Shown here piece by piece: positions 10,455-21,997 of a DNA stretch of 64,000 nucleotides. A program made the translations under genes and the position numbers. Position 1 is the first letter of the stretch, and each line of letters starts with the position of its first letter. The notes below the pieces were generated by a model. It was given only the letters and a program-made list of their open reading frames with translations, ran no database searches and was not told where the DNA came from. The DNA is from Dichetophora obliterata (lineage: Eukaryota > Arthropoda > Insecta > Diptera > Sciomyzidae). The stretch covers positions 94,833,175 to 94,897,174 of the forward strand of contig OY986437.1 in the NCBI GenBank assembly GCA_963920525.1. Reading direction: 5' to 3'.

Positions 10455-13400
10455 ATATCAACAAACACGGATTTACCCTTCCGTACATTAACATTTCGTC
10501 ACCTTTCGGACGTCCTCTAAAATTTCTGATTGACACTGGAGCGTCTTCTTCATTTATAAATCCCGAATTTATAAATAATGCTAACACAAATATTTGCAAA
10601 CCAGTCACAATAACAACTATTTTAAATAAACATGAGATAAACAAGAAAACTACATTGCCCACTTTTATTGAATTTAACGAGACAGGGCAGCTAACATTTT
10701 TACTATTTAAATTCCACGGATACTTTGACGGACTGTTAGGACTAGACATTTTAACAAAATTAGGAGCCAAGATTGACTTTAACACAAATAAGCTAATTAC
10801 AAACAATTCTGTTATTAATTTAAAATTCAAACCAAATTTCTCCTCAGGAAAATACCTTATTCCACCCAATTCGAAACAGGTTATAAAAATTCCTACAGAC
10901 ATAAAAGACGGCGACGTATATATCAAAACAATACAAATCGAACCACAACTATTCATCTCCGAAGGCATTTATAAGACTAAAAACTGGTTTAGTGTTGTTG
11001 AAATTGTCAACAACAGCAGTTCACATAAAACTCTCTTGTTAGAACAGCCACTCAAAGTAGAACACTACAATACTGAACATTTTGTTGAAGTAAATAACTT
11101 TAGCATCGAATGTAACACGCATAGTATTGAAGGTGACATAACTGAACTTATCCGATCTTCCCATCTCAACACAGAAGAAAAGAAATTACTGTTTAAATTT
11201 TGTAGAGCGTACGATGACGTATTCTTTAAAGAAGGACAAGACCTCAGTTTTTCTAACACAATTAAACACACAATCGACACTACAGACGACGTACCAATCT
11301 ACACCAAATCGTATAGGTACCCATACATCCACAAAGAAGAGGTAAAAAATCAAATTTCAAGTCTATTAGAACAAAAGATCATACGCCCTAGCTATTCACC
11401 CTGGAGTTCACCGGTGTGGGTAGTACCAAAAAAATTAGATGCAGACGGAAAACAAAAATGGCGTCTAGTTATCGATTTTAGGAAACTTAACGAAAAAACA
11501 GTTTCCGATCGCTATCCAATCCCAAACATTAATGAAATTCTTGACAAGTTAGGCAAATGCTTATATTTTTCTACACTAGATTTAGCAAGCGGATTTCATC
11601 AAATAGAAATGAATCCAAGGGATGTACAAAAAACGGCTTTTTCAGTTGAAGAAGGCCACTACGAATTTTTAAGGATGCCATTCGGGCTAAAGAATGCTCC
11701 TTCAACCTTCCAAAGAGTAATGGATAACGTACTCAGAGATCTCCAAGGAAAGATATGTTTAGTCTATCTAGATGACATTATAGTATTCTCTACTTCACTC
11801 CAAGAACATTTGGAAAACCTAAGAAAAGTTTTTGACAGACTCCGCGAATCCAACCTCAAAGTTCAACTTACCAAGTCAGAATTTCTACATAAAGAAATTG
11901 CGTTTTTAGGGCACATCGTTACAACAGATGGAGTGAAACCGAACCCAGACAAAATTTCGGCAATAAAAAAGTTCCCTCTACCACGCACACAGAAACAGAT
12001 AAAATCATTTTTAGGACTACTAGGGTACTACCGAAAATTCATAAAGGATTTTGCAAGGGTAGTAAAACCACTAACAGAGTGTTTAAAAAAAGGTAGAACC
12101 ATCGTTGCAAACGAAAAATATGTTAACACTTTCGAAAATTGCAAAAACCTACTAATAAATGACCCTATACTCCAATACCCTGATTTCGCAAAGACATTCA
12201 CATTAACAACAGACGCTAGCAATTTTGCACTAGGAGCCGTCTTATCGCAAGGACACTTAGGTAGCGACAAACCCATATGCTACGCTAGCAGAACACTAAC
12301 GGACACGGAAATAAATTACTCGACAATCGAAAAAGAATTACTGGCCATAGTATGGGCCACAAAATACTTCAGACCATACTTGGTTGGACGAAAATTTAGA
12401 ATTGTTACTGATCATAGACCATTAACTTGGATCATGAACCTAAAAGAACCAAACTCAAAGCTAATTAGGTGGAAGCTTAAATTAGAAGAGTTCGACTATG
12501 AGATAGTTTATAAAAAAGGGTCCCTCAACTCAAACGCTGATGCCTTGAGTAGGGTTAAAATTGATAATCCAGATATAAGACAACTCGACATAAATATCAA
12601 CGACGCAACTACTTCTATTCAAGCTACTTCAGGTTCAACAGTACACTCAGCACAGGAAGACTTAAACGACGGAATACCAATCTCGGAAAAACCTTTGAAT
12701 GAATTTAGCCTTCAAGTTATTCTAGATAAATCCGACCAAAAACCATTCTTAACAGTAGAAGTCCCTTTCAAGAATAAACTAAGGAAAACCATAAGAACAC
12801 TAGATTTTACAGAAGAAAAATTAATAGACACATTCAAAAAATTTTTAGCACCCAATAAGATAACAGCAGTCTACACAGATGACATAACTTTTACCTTAGT
12901 ACAATCCGTTTACTCCAAATACTTTTCAGCAAACAAAACCTTCAAAATTATAAGATGCAAGGAAATTCTAATAGACATAACACAAAACGACGAACAAGAC
13001 AGAATAATAAACATATACCACGAAAATAGTAACCATAGAGGAATTAATGAAACTTTGGCACATTTGAAAAGAGAATACTATTTCCCCTATATGAAATCAA
13101 AAATAACACAAACCATAAACAATTGTAACATATGTCAGGAACAGAAATACGACAGACAGCCTCAAAAAATCAAATATAGTAAACCAGAAACCCCCGAAAA
13201 ACCCCTAGATATTCTGCACATAGACATTTATAGTATAAATCATCAATACATACTGACTATGATAGACAAATTCTCAAAATTTGCTTCAGGATACACCCTC
13301 CCTAATAGGAATAGTATTTCCATCGTAAAAGCAGTAAAACAATTTTTCAGCACTTATGGTATACCAAAGAAAATAGTTTGTGACCAAGGATCCGAATTTA

Positions 13401-13990
13401 CAGCAAACATCTTCAAAGACTTCTGTAAACAATTCAAAATAGAATTGCACTTTACTTCCTTTCAACAAACTTCCAGTAATTCCCCAGTTGAACGGTTACA
13501 TTCGACATTGACAGAAATTTACAGAATCATAATTGCAACAAGAAAAGAAAACAAACAAGACATAGACCATCACGAAACTCTCACGGAAACTTTAATTACA
13601 TATAACAACGCGATTCACTCATCCACGAAACACACACCCTTTGAACTTTTTCATGGTAGAACTTTTAAATTTAATAACGAAATATGTTTCAATAACGAGC
13701 ATGAATATTTGAAAAAGTTAAATGAATTTCAAGCAGTTTTATACCCAAAGATAAAAAGTAAACTAGACAGCATCACTAATGAAAATATCAAAAAATTAAA
13801 CAAGGTAAGGGAAGATCCTAAAAGTAACGAAACCAACGAAACCGTTTTTAGAAAAGAGTGTCGCAGGAATAAAATGACACCAAGATTCTCGAAACTTAAA
13901 GTAAAGAAAAACAATAAAGTAACGATAGTATCCGACAGAAATCAAAAAATACATAAATCTAGAATAAGAAGGAAAAAGAAAACTAATTAG
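10412..13990 (+). CDS. pol: Errantivirus Pol (protease, RT, RNase H, integrase)
   Basis: Residue numbers count from the TTG at 10424, which is only a counting point; translation probably enters by frameshift at 10412. Protease: DTG with Asp37. Reverse transcriptase: LDLASGF with Asp386 and YLDD at 448-451. RNase H: TDAS with Asp597, and later TDHRPL. Integrase: HHCC finger H866, H871, C901, C904, then the catalytic triad Asp934, Asp987 and Glu1023, giving the canonical D-x35-E spacing. A basic tail (RIRRKKK) ends the protein. All key residues are present with no stop for about 1190 codons. Pol copies the RNA in particles and integrates the cDNA. Domain order is the Ty3/gypsy order. Confidence 0.96.
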   Translation, partial: KFSILRLERATGYLDINKHGFTLPYINISSPFGRPLKFLIDTGASSSFINPEFINNANTNICKPVTITTILNKHEINKKTTLPTFIEFNETGQLTFLLFKFHGYFDGLLGLDILTKLGAKIDFNTNKLITNNSVINLKFKPNFSSGKYLIPPNSKQVIKIPTDIKDGDVYIKTIQIEPQLFISEGIYKTKNWFSVVEIVNNSSSHKTLLLEQPLKVEHYNTEHFVEVNNFSIECNTHSIEGDITELIRSSHLNTEEKKLLFKFCRAYDDVFFKEGQDLSFSNTIKHTIDTTDDVPIYTKSYRYPYIHKEEVKNQISSLLEQKIIRPSYSPWSSPVWVVPKKLDADGKQKWRLVIDFRKLNEKTVSDRYPIPNINEILDKLGKCLYFSTLDLASGFHQIEMNPRDVQKTAFSVEEGHYEFLRMPFGLKNAPSTFQRVMDNVLRDLQGKICLVYLDDIIVFSTSLQEHLENLRKVFDRLRESNLKVQLTKSEFLHKEIAFLGHIVTTDGVKPNPDKISAIKKFPLPRTQKQIKSFLGLLGYYRKFIKDFARVVKPLTECLKKGRTIVANEKYVNTFENCKNLLINDPILQYPDFAKTFTLTTDASNFALGAVLSQGHLGSDKPICYASRTLTDTEINYSTIEKELLAIVWATKYFRPYLVGRKFRIVTDHRPLTWIMNLKEPNSKLIRWKLKLEEFDYEIVYKKGSLNSNADALSRVKIDNPDIRQLDININDATTSIQATSGSTVHSAQEDLNDGIPISEKPLNEFSLQVILDKSDQKPFLTVEVPFKNKLRKTIRTLDFTEEKLIDTFKKFLAPNKITAVYTDDITFTLVQSVYSKYFSANKTFKIIRCKEILIDITQNDEQDRIINIYHENSNHRGINETLAHLKREYYFPYMKSKITQTINNCNICQEQKYDRQPQKIKYSKPETPEKPLDILHIDIYSINHQYILTMIDKFSKFASGYTLPNRNSISIVKAVKQFFSTYGIPKKIVCDQGSEFTANIFKDFCKQFKIELHFTSFQQTSSNSPVERLHSTLTEIYRIIIATRKENKQDIDHHETLTETLITYNNAIHSSTKHTPFELFHGRTFKFNNEICFNNEHEYLKKLNEFQAVLYPKIKSKLDSITNENIKKLNKVREDPKSNETNETVFRKECRRNKMTPRFSKLKVKKNNKVTIVSDRNQKIHKSRIRRKKKTN

Positions 13991-14058
13991 CAAAACTATC
14001 AATAAACCTTTAAAAATTTTAGTTAGGACAATAAGTTATAAAATATATGTACTTACAG

Positions 14059-15721
14059 GCTTATGACAGCATCCGGGCAGAAAATGGAAATTCAAAAACT
14101 TAATGAACAACAATCATTACTTACTATACAAAAAGGCATTGCAAGAACAATAAGAAATTACAATAACCTTATACATATAGTAAACTTAGACCTGTACAAG
14201 GACAACGTCGACAAAATAAATAGATCTATTACTACTTTAGGAAAATTATATAGTGATAAAGACGCGACATTAATAACAAAACTTAAACTTAAAGAAGTCC
14301 AAAATAAATTAGATTCACTCACTCCACATGCAAGAAATCGGAGAGGAATAATTAATGGACTAGGCACAGTAGTTAAGTTTATCACTGGCAACATGGACGC
14401 AAATGATGCAAAAATATTAAACGAACAAATTAAGGACTTAAAATCCGAACAAACAAATCTTCAACAAGATATAAACAGCCAAATAAAATTAAACTCAATT
14501 ATGATACAAAGATTTACAAATATTACTAATCATATAAACAATCAACAACAAAAAATAGAAAATTTCGTCAACAAAATTCAAGACCAGAACACAAACAGAA
14601 TTCAAGTCAATGAAGAAATTCTTCTTCAGACACAACATCTCGCACAAATCAATTACAACATTGACTTGTTAAACAATCATTTAGCTAACATTGCAGAAGC
14701 AGTAGTACTGGCAAGACTTAATATAATATCAAAATTTTTTCTTAACCATGAAGAATTAGATGAAATATACGACACACTTTCAGCCCAATCAATAAAGATA
14801 AAATCTACTAACAATATCTATGAATTGTTGGGGCTACAAGCTTATTACAACGATACCAATATAATATTTAATGTCCGAATTCCTATCCTATCAAATAATA
14901 ATTATTCCCTAATTCACATTATTCCATTCCCCATTAATAAAACAAAAGAAATAGAAATATCACCTTATGCATTATATAACTCTGAGAATGTTCAATACTT
15001 GTCTGAAATTTGTCCAAAAGTAGAAGGAATTTACTATTGTCAAGAAGCAAAACAACAAGAAGACATCACAAAATCAACCTGCCTAGGACGAATTATTCAG
15101 CCGCAAGAAGGAATACCAGCTCATTGCGTCACCAACGATATCGGTCAAATATCAAACATCTTACAACCTGAACATAACTACATATTAATGCTGAACATCC
15201 CAACAACATTAGTTAACTCAACTTGCAACTTCGCTTCACACTCAGTATCCGGAAATATTCTGCTACACTTCGAAAACTGTAAAGTAGAGATAAACAATAT
15301 AACATATCAGAGTAATCCAAATATATACTGGGACGAAATACATCTAATACCAACTGCACACATACCAATTCACACCAACTACACCGTCGAAAGATTAAAC
15401 CTCCACAAAATCAACAACCTCAACATCGAAAATAGAATCGCCATAAACAACTTGAAATCAACCACAAAACGAGAACTCAACATAACTATCAGAGGAATAC
15501 TATTCATGGGAACGATAATAATATTCTTCATTCTATATAGCTCCAGAAAGTTTAAACGAAACATTACCCTGGATCATCCCGCTTCAACCACAAACCAAAG
15601 GTTATGGCCGTCGCTTCACACCGAGGGGGGAGGAGTTACATTACCACCAACGACGGTAATAACATTGGCACCACCTAAGCCATTGAGACAACAACAACTA
15701 AGACAACAACAACAACAATAA
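14059..15721 (+). CDS. env: Errantivirus Env glycoprotein (main exon)
   Basis: The frame begins at the acceptor at 14059, with the first internal ATG at 14063. Counting from that ATG (552 residues): a coiled-coil-prone N-terminal part, a furin-type site RNRR ending at residue 94 followed by a Gly-rich hydrophobic segment (fusion-peptide-like), several N-glycosylation sequons, a Cys-containing ectodomain around 310-410, and one membrane segment at about 478-495 followed by a basic cytoplasmic tail. This layout matches errantivirus Env, a relative of baculovirus F proteins. Without the upstream exon the protein lacks a signal peptide. The last 29 codons lie inside the 3' LTR and read as Pro/Leu then Gln-rich. 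The frame is intact. Confidence 0.9.
15623..15633 (+). promoter_or_regulatory. Polypurine tract
   Basis: GAGGGGGGAGG directly before the 3' LTR. This is the usual primer for plus-strand DNA synthesis. It lies within the env reading frame. Confidence 0.88.
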
Positions 15722-16315
15722 CAACAACAGCAGCATTAACTAGTATTACTGAAGTTACAACAACAACAAACTACTAAAACTCGACGCAGAACCTATCCCA
15801 TTGATTTCCACTTCAACCACTTAAGCTACAACAACAACAATAATAAAAACTCACAATAAGCAATAATCACATTTCTGTAATAAATTAGTTCAGTTGTTTA
15901 TTTAGGTTACATTACATTTCTTTTGTATGTCACAAAAGAAAAGACATACAATTATTTTAAGTTATTCTCAGTATCTCTTTGATAATCCGCAACGTTTAAC
16001 CATGTGTTTTAAAATATTGTTGCACCCATTAAAACTAGGTGACACTTAAAATTATCAACATGCATTTTTGGAATGTATGTCATAAGCAAACATATGGAGT
16101 ATTAAAATATATAAAAATTATTCATAGATAGCATTTTTGAAACCTATGTCATAAACACATATGTATTCATATTTAGAATTTCTTTAGAATGTATACATAC
16201 ATTACAGTAAAAATTGGTGAAAGTTGTAAAGTAAGAGAAAAATTTTAATAAAACTAGATCAGTTTTGGCATTCAAAAAGAAAAGTTGTGTTGTCTGTTTT
16301 TCCTCAACTATAACT
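15634..16315 (+). repeat. 3' LTR of errantivirus
   Basis: 682 bp, same start, end and length as the 5' LTR. The end of env (to 15721) runs into it. It is followed by CCTG, the target duplication. Confidence 0.93.
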
Positions 16316-16319
16316 CCTG

Positions 16320-19300
16320 CGCCTGTCTGCCTGCCTGTCTAAATCGGCGTTCACTTTTTCCGCAACGTAAGTTATTAAGCTGATGTTCTCGAGAGAAATT
16401 CTTGTTCGGTAAGCCGCATTGAGTGCAATGATAAAGCACTGCGACACAGAAAATTATGTTCACTGAATTGAATTTTTTTAGAACATACTTCCACAATAAA
16501 AAAAAAGGATAAGATTTATGCAAAAACTTTTTCAATTTATCAAAAAACTTATTTGTTTTCAACCGATCACGCATTTGCATACAACAAATACGTTAATTTT
16601 TAATATTAATTTAAATACTTTAATAAATATTTTATTTTTTAATGAAAAATGAACGTTTATATAAAGAATTTAATAAAAAAGTATAGAAATTTTGCGCAAA
16701 TTGTGTTATTTATGCCATAAGAAAGCTCAGGAAAAAGTAGCAACGCACTCACTCAGACTCCTGATTACAACTAACTTATGAACTTCGGAAGTCGTCTACG
16801 TCACAATTTGTCTTTAGCTAATCTTGTCTAATATGTTCTTTATAATTTCTTACAAACCTCGTTTGAAAGTAACAAGATAAAAAAAACAAACTCAACTTTA
16901 ATACGCAAAAACAACGTGTTGTGATGAATACATTATTTATCCACGCAAATATTTAAACTGAATTTATGCACGGCAGTAAATAGTTTTAGTCTTCGTTATT
17001 TTTCTCAGTGCATGTAGTGTCAACAGTTTTTAGCAGTGCAAACTAATTTTTGAATCGGTCAAAAAGTAAATGTTTTTTATGTATTGATAAAACTTATGTT
17101 TTATTTTGTGCCACACTATTGTTTTGATTACATACGCACGTGGTATGAATACAGTTTTGTTAAAAAAATATCTCCAATAATATCCAATAATAATGCATGT
17201 TTATATATTTGATTTCTTTTCGCATTATGAAAATTGTTAGAGTCCAAAAGGGTGCAAAATTAGACAAAAAAAATATATGGATTAAAAACGAATTTATTTT
17301 ATTTACTTTTTCTTATAATAAAAGTGTATTATTAGAAAACAGAAGTGTAGAACTCAGAGAATGGATTTGCGAGCGGTAACACAACAAACAGGATCAGAGA
17401 TGCACATGAGCAGTGTTACCGTTGACAATTTTTAAAAAGGGGCAAAAAAGGGGATTTTAAAAATAAAAGCGGCATTATGAATAAAACAACCAAATGTTTT
17501 TTAAGCATATATTAAGCATATATTTTATTTTAACAATGTTAAAATAAAAAAAAAATACTTACAGAAAGAAACATTGGTATTTGTAAGTATATACAAAATT
17601 GATTCCCATAAAAAATTTAAATTAAAATATATATAAAGAAAATCTAAAAAATTCAAATTTGAGAAAGTTTAAGAAAATAAAAAAAGTAAATTTATACAAA
17701 AATTTTTTCAAGTATACAGGAAGTCCAAAACATAACGCATAATATCTTGGGGATATTGTCCGTGATAAGGCTAGTACAAAATTGTTTCGGTTGGAGTTAA
17801 ACACATGGGTGTCATTTCGTTTAACTCCAATATGATACATCAAATTTTATTTTAAGTGAACGTGCTTACCACCCATACAATTTTTTACTCCCCTCATCAC
17901 AAGCAATATTATGTACTAAGTCTGGGGAAAACTGTGTTGTTTTTTAACAGAAGTTATTTATTTTTTGTTAGTTTGAAGTTATATAGAAATTTGATTCCAT
18001 TTTTCTAATTGTTTTCTGTCTTTACCTATCCAAATTTACCGCTGAAAGCATGGATTCACAAGTTTCGACCTTTAATTTCTTTGTAAATTTTTTACTCATA
18101 AGAGCCCTTTTTGAAAAAACTCTTTCGGTTCAAGTATTGCTGTGTGGTAAAGTAAAAATTTGAGTAACAAACATATGTAAATGATGAAACATATATTTAT
18201 TCAAATTTTAGACTTTTAAGCTTATACCAAAATATTTCAATATCTGATATTTTAAAAAAAATGTCATTTGCTTTATCTTTCTACTTATATTCAAATAATT
18301 TAAATTCTTCTTTGAATGACTGTGGCTCACTTATCATGTGACTGAACTCTGCCAATATGTCAAAGAAGTTAATGTTTAAATTTGATTTAATATATTTTGT
18401 CTATAAATATCGCAAAACAAAAAATATTGTATCATTAAAATCAATTCTGAAACATACTTCAGGTACTATTACAGGTACTATAATTTTAATGATTAAATTT
18501 TTTTACATAATGAAGATATATTCATGAAGAAATATTTTAAAAAGTATTTTTTTGTTATTATAGTTGTTAATTTTCTACAGTGCGTTAAAGTTAGCGTGTT
18601 AAAAAAATTGTTGCGATTGGCTTCTCTTCTTCAGCATTTACAAAGCGTCTGAAAGTAAAAAATCAAAACTCATTCATGAGTTAAGGGTCATAGTTGAGCA
18701 CTCAACCTACGCAAATAAAAAAAAAATAAAAAAAGGCATGCGTTGAAAAAAAAAATGTACAAAAAACCCCCTTTTTTGTCGAAACTTTGCGCCATACAAA
18801 AACAAACTATAAAAGTTTTTTGGCTTTTTATAATCTAGTGCTTAACAGAGTCTAAAGGGTCTCAATGAATCAAGATTCATCTAAATCGATCAAGTAGAAC
18901 TCCAGAGATCTTAGAAGCCGATTCGAAAAACCTTGTTTCGAGAAAAATGCGATTAAAGATTTAAAGGTTGTTGAATATCACGTGACATACGAATTAATAT
19001 ATGTTAAAACTTTTTCGATTTGATTTTTTTTCTAAAATTTTGTATGCGTATTCTTAAGACTTTAAAGAACCATATTATATATAACAAAAAATAAAATTGA
19101 TTTTTAATTTTTTACTCACTGTGATAGTATTATTCATGGTTTGATTTTTATGGTTTTTGATAAAAACAGTTTGCTTTTGTTGTTTTTTTTTTAAATTTAA
19201 GTTTTCAGACCTTATATTTAATAAAAAAAAATATTTTTTTGACAAAATGTGAAGCTAACTGCACTTTTTTAAACTTCATCAGTCGTTTATTTCTAAAAAC

Positions 19301-19478
19301 GAATAGGTTTCCTTGTGTGTAAATTTTAGAAACTTTTTCGTTATCAATATTTTCATCGATGAATGAAATTCATGCAATCTTCTCGTTTAAAGAAATTATT
19401 CATTATTTTATTAAATTTAAAAAAAAAATTTTTTCAAACCAATTAAAAAAAATCTGTTTATATTAAAATGTTGGTATG
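16320..19478. other. Long AT-rich stretch without identified genes
   Basis: It opens with GCCTGTCTGCCTGCCTGTCT-type short repeats that include the errantivirus target. After that it is AT-rich with A and T runs. A small inverted pair CGGTAACAC/GTGTTACCG sits near 17376-17424. ORFs at 16308-16580, 17197-17379 and 17622-17843 are short, compositionally biased and unrecognisable. Confidence 0.45.
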
Positions 19479-20515
19479 TATGTATGCATATCACGTATAG
19501 ACTCAGAAAGTGCTGAACCGATCTTTATGAAATTTTAAGGGAAATGGAAAAACATATTGAGAGTGCTCCTGGGAAGTTTGATGTCGATTGGACAAGGGGC
19601 GTGGTACCTCCCATATAACCCAAATTTACGCTATCGGCTACAAACCATAAAAAATGCTATATATTAGACGGTTGTGATCGTAAAAAACTAAAATTTTGTT
19701 TAGATGGTTACACTGTACTAAAAGTGGGCGTGGTCGCAGTTTATATTCGACTACTTTTTCCAAATCATTTCAATTCCTCAGTTGTACAAGTTTTGATAGT
19801 GAACTATATATATAAATGTTTCCACGCCCATTTGGCTGAGCACAAATCAATGGAACTTCTCTTTATAAGGAGGTTTTGATTGAATAACACTAATATTTGG
19901 TAGTTTAGTTCATATGTTTACTATGGTCGCAATATATCTAAGCCCACTTTTTTGAAACCATGATTAATCCTGAGATGTTCACATTTTGATAGTGAAAATT
20001 GGTATGTAGGTGCAATGGGGCCAAGTGGGGGTCACTATATATATAAATTTTGGCACGCCCCCTTTTTCCGCCCATCTAAATGAATAAATGCATGAGTGTA
20101 TATCACGTAAAGACTCCGAAACCGCTGAACCAATTTTCATATAATTTTCAGGGAAACGGTAGCAAAGTCTTGAGAATGTTCTTGTGAAGTCTGGTGCTAA
20201 TTACAAGAAGGGGCTTGGCACCTCAAAGATACCGCAAAATGTTCAATATCGAATAACTTTGGAATAATAGGTCACACAACATCGAAATTCGATTTTGTGA
20301 AACTTTAGGAAGTTATTAAACGCATACCAGGGATGGTTTTTGCATCGGAAAAGGGAGCGTGGCACCTCCTAAACAACTCAAATTTACTACAACAAATAGC
20401 TTTGCAATTATAGAGCGCACAGCCTCGGAAACAATTTAAACATGGCGTTACTCTCATAACATTTTATGAGCGTTGAGCAAGGATGCGTGGTAGTAACGTG
20501 TCGGGTTTCAGCTAG
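19479..20515 (+). mobile_element. Helitron-like non-autonomous sequence (tentative)
   Basis: A block of about 65 bp (TATCACGTATAGACTC, then GCTGAACCGATC) at about 19488-19550 recurs degenerately near 20097-20160. Related GGGCGTGGCACCTCC-like phrases recur at about 19600 and 20360. The segment ends in GCTAG followed by T at 20511-20516, the CTAG-T form of Helitron 3' ends. I found no clear terminal hairpin, so this end is weak. Confidence 0.35.
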
Positions 20516-21486
20516 TTAAAAAAATAGGAAAAATTGGGAAAATATCGAGACAAAAATTAACAATAAAGCAGAAGAACAGTGACATAGGTGCGCCAAGATT
20601 ATGGTGTGTAAATTTTACACTCAAAAACCTATTAGGGAAAATTTTTTCTAACATAAATTTTGCATACGATTTTTACATTATGCCAAAATCCTAGCTCAAT
20701 TTGATGAACTTATCTTAAATAAATATCAGATAGAAGTTGAAAAGTGTGTTAAATTTACACAAAGAACCGATTAAGGTTAAAGTAGTTTTCTAAGCAAAAT
20801 TAAATTATTTGTCTTTCATGTTGCCTTGAGGGTTGTAGAAAATTTGTAAGAGAACTAGGGATGTGCAACTCGAGGTCAAAAAAGTCAAAAATCGACTTTT
20901 GTCTGAAAATTTTCAACTTTTGGCAATCGACTTTCTAATGTTGAAAAAAGTCGATAGTCGACTTTTACTTTCGACTTTTACATTCAACTTTTTTCATTTT
21001 ATGCGAAACAAAAATTTGATACTACTCTAAAACAGTGATGTCAGTCGAAAGTAATTTTTCATTGATAAAAATTGATAGAAAATGATTCCTGAATTGATTC
21101 CTTCATAATACTGAAACTTTATATTTTCAGACAATTTTAAAAGTCACAATTTAAATTACTTCAAGGGCTTATTGCTTCACTAATTTTTTGATCTTATTTA
21201 ATTTTATGTGTTCAAATGAAGCAATAATGGCCTTATTTTGGTGAGAAGCGATTGTAAATGAATTTAGAAATAAGTTAATATTATATATTTTTTAACATGA
21301 AGTTAGAAAGTTAAAAAAATTTTACACTTTTGTTTCTTGTCGGGACCTTTTTGTGTGTTGACAGTTTTGTCAAGTAGCTTTTGATATCATTTCAGAATGA
21401 GAAATCCTTATAATTGTAAATGAATTTGCAATTGTCAATCACCAGAATAAGTCAATAAATATAAGAAGTACATTTTTATGTACATA

Positions 21487-21715
21487 CAGTGAAACCTCTG
21501 CTCGCGGACACCTTCCATAAGCGTACACCTCCCACAACCGGACAAATTTTATAGACACACGCTTTTCGTTACATTTTTAAGCAACCAACTATTAATACAT
21601 TATTTTAACTCAAGTAAATAAAGGTTTTTAATATTTTTTGATGCATACAAGAAAACTCCCATAGCCGGACAAAAATATAACGGACATCAGCGTCCGGTTA
21701 TGGGAGGTTTTACTG
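21487..21715. mobile_element. pogo/Tigger-type MITE
   Basis: The ends read CAGTGAAACCTC on the left and CAGTAAAACCTCCC inwards from the right, flanked by TA on both sides (21485-21486, 21716-21717). The arms share CGGACA-type motifs. The element is 229 bp and non-coding. CAGTR-AACCTC ends with a TA duplication fit pogo-like elements. Confidence 0.75.
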
Positions 21716-21997
21716 TATATGGTTGAGTGTTTTGTATTATTTTGTTACTTTAAACAAAAAATTTTGATGAATTCAAATATATACTAAAAGTTTTTTTTTT
21801 ATTTTATTCACTTAGTTTCAAAACATGTATATGGAATATACATTTTTTATAACAAATACTTATGTATAAAACAGAGAAAAGAGTTTTTAAGTAAGAGTCT
21901 ACAATTTTTTTAGTTATAACAATTATTGTGTTTTTATGTTTACGAACATGAGTTCTATTTTTTAAAGATATTTTAGGTTTTTTTGATTGAAAGATTT

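Larger units (their letters stand above)
8187..16315 (+). mobile_element. Complete errantivirus-type LTR retrotransposon
   Basis: An 8129-bp element with two 682-bp LTRs, a tRNA-Ser primer site, a purine tract and three open frames in the order gag, pol, env. The 4-bp direct repeat CCTG flanks it (8183-8186 and 16316-16319). LTRs begin AGTTA and end TAACT, a short inverted pair. The gene order, the spliced env, the tRNA-Ser primer and the 4-bp duplication match the errantiviruses of the Metaviridae (17.6/297/tom/ZAM group). No stop or frameshift disrupts the three frames, and the two LTRs look identical by eye, so the insertion is recent and the element may be competent. Confidence 0.95.

Noticed and set aside
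10264..10968. Minus-strand 234-codon ORF
   Set aside because: Antisense to the intact gag-pol frames, with no domain resemblance.
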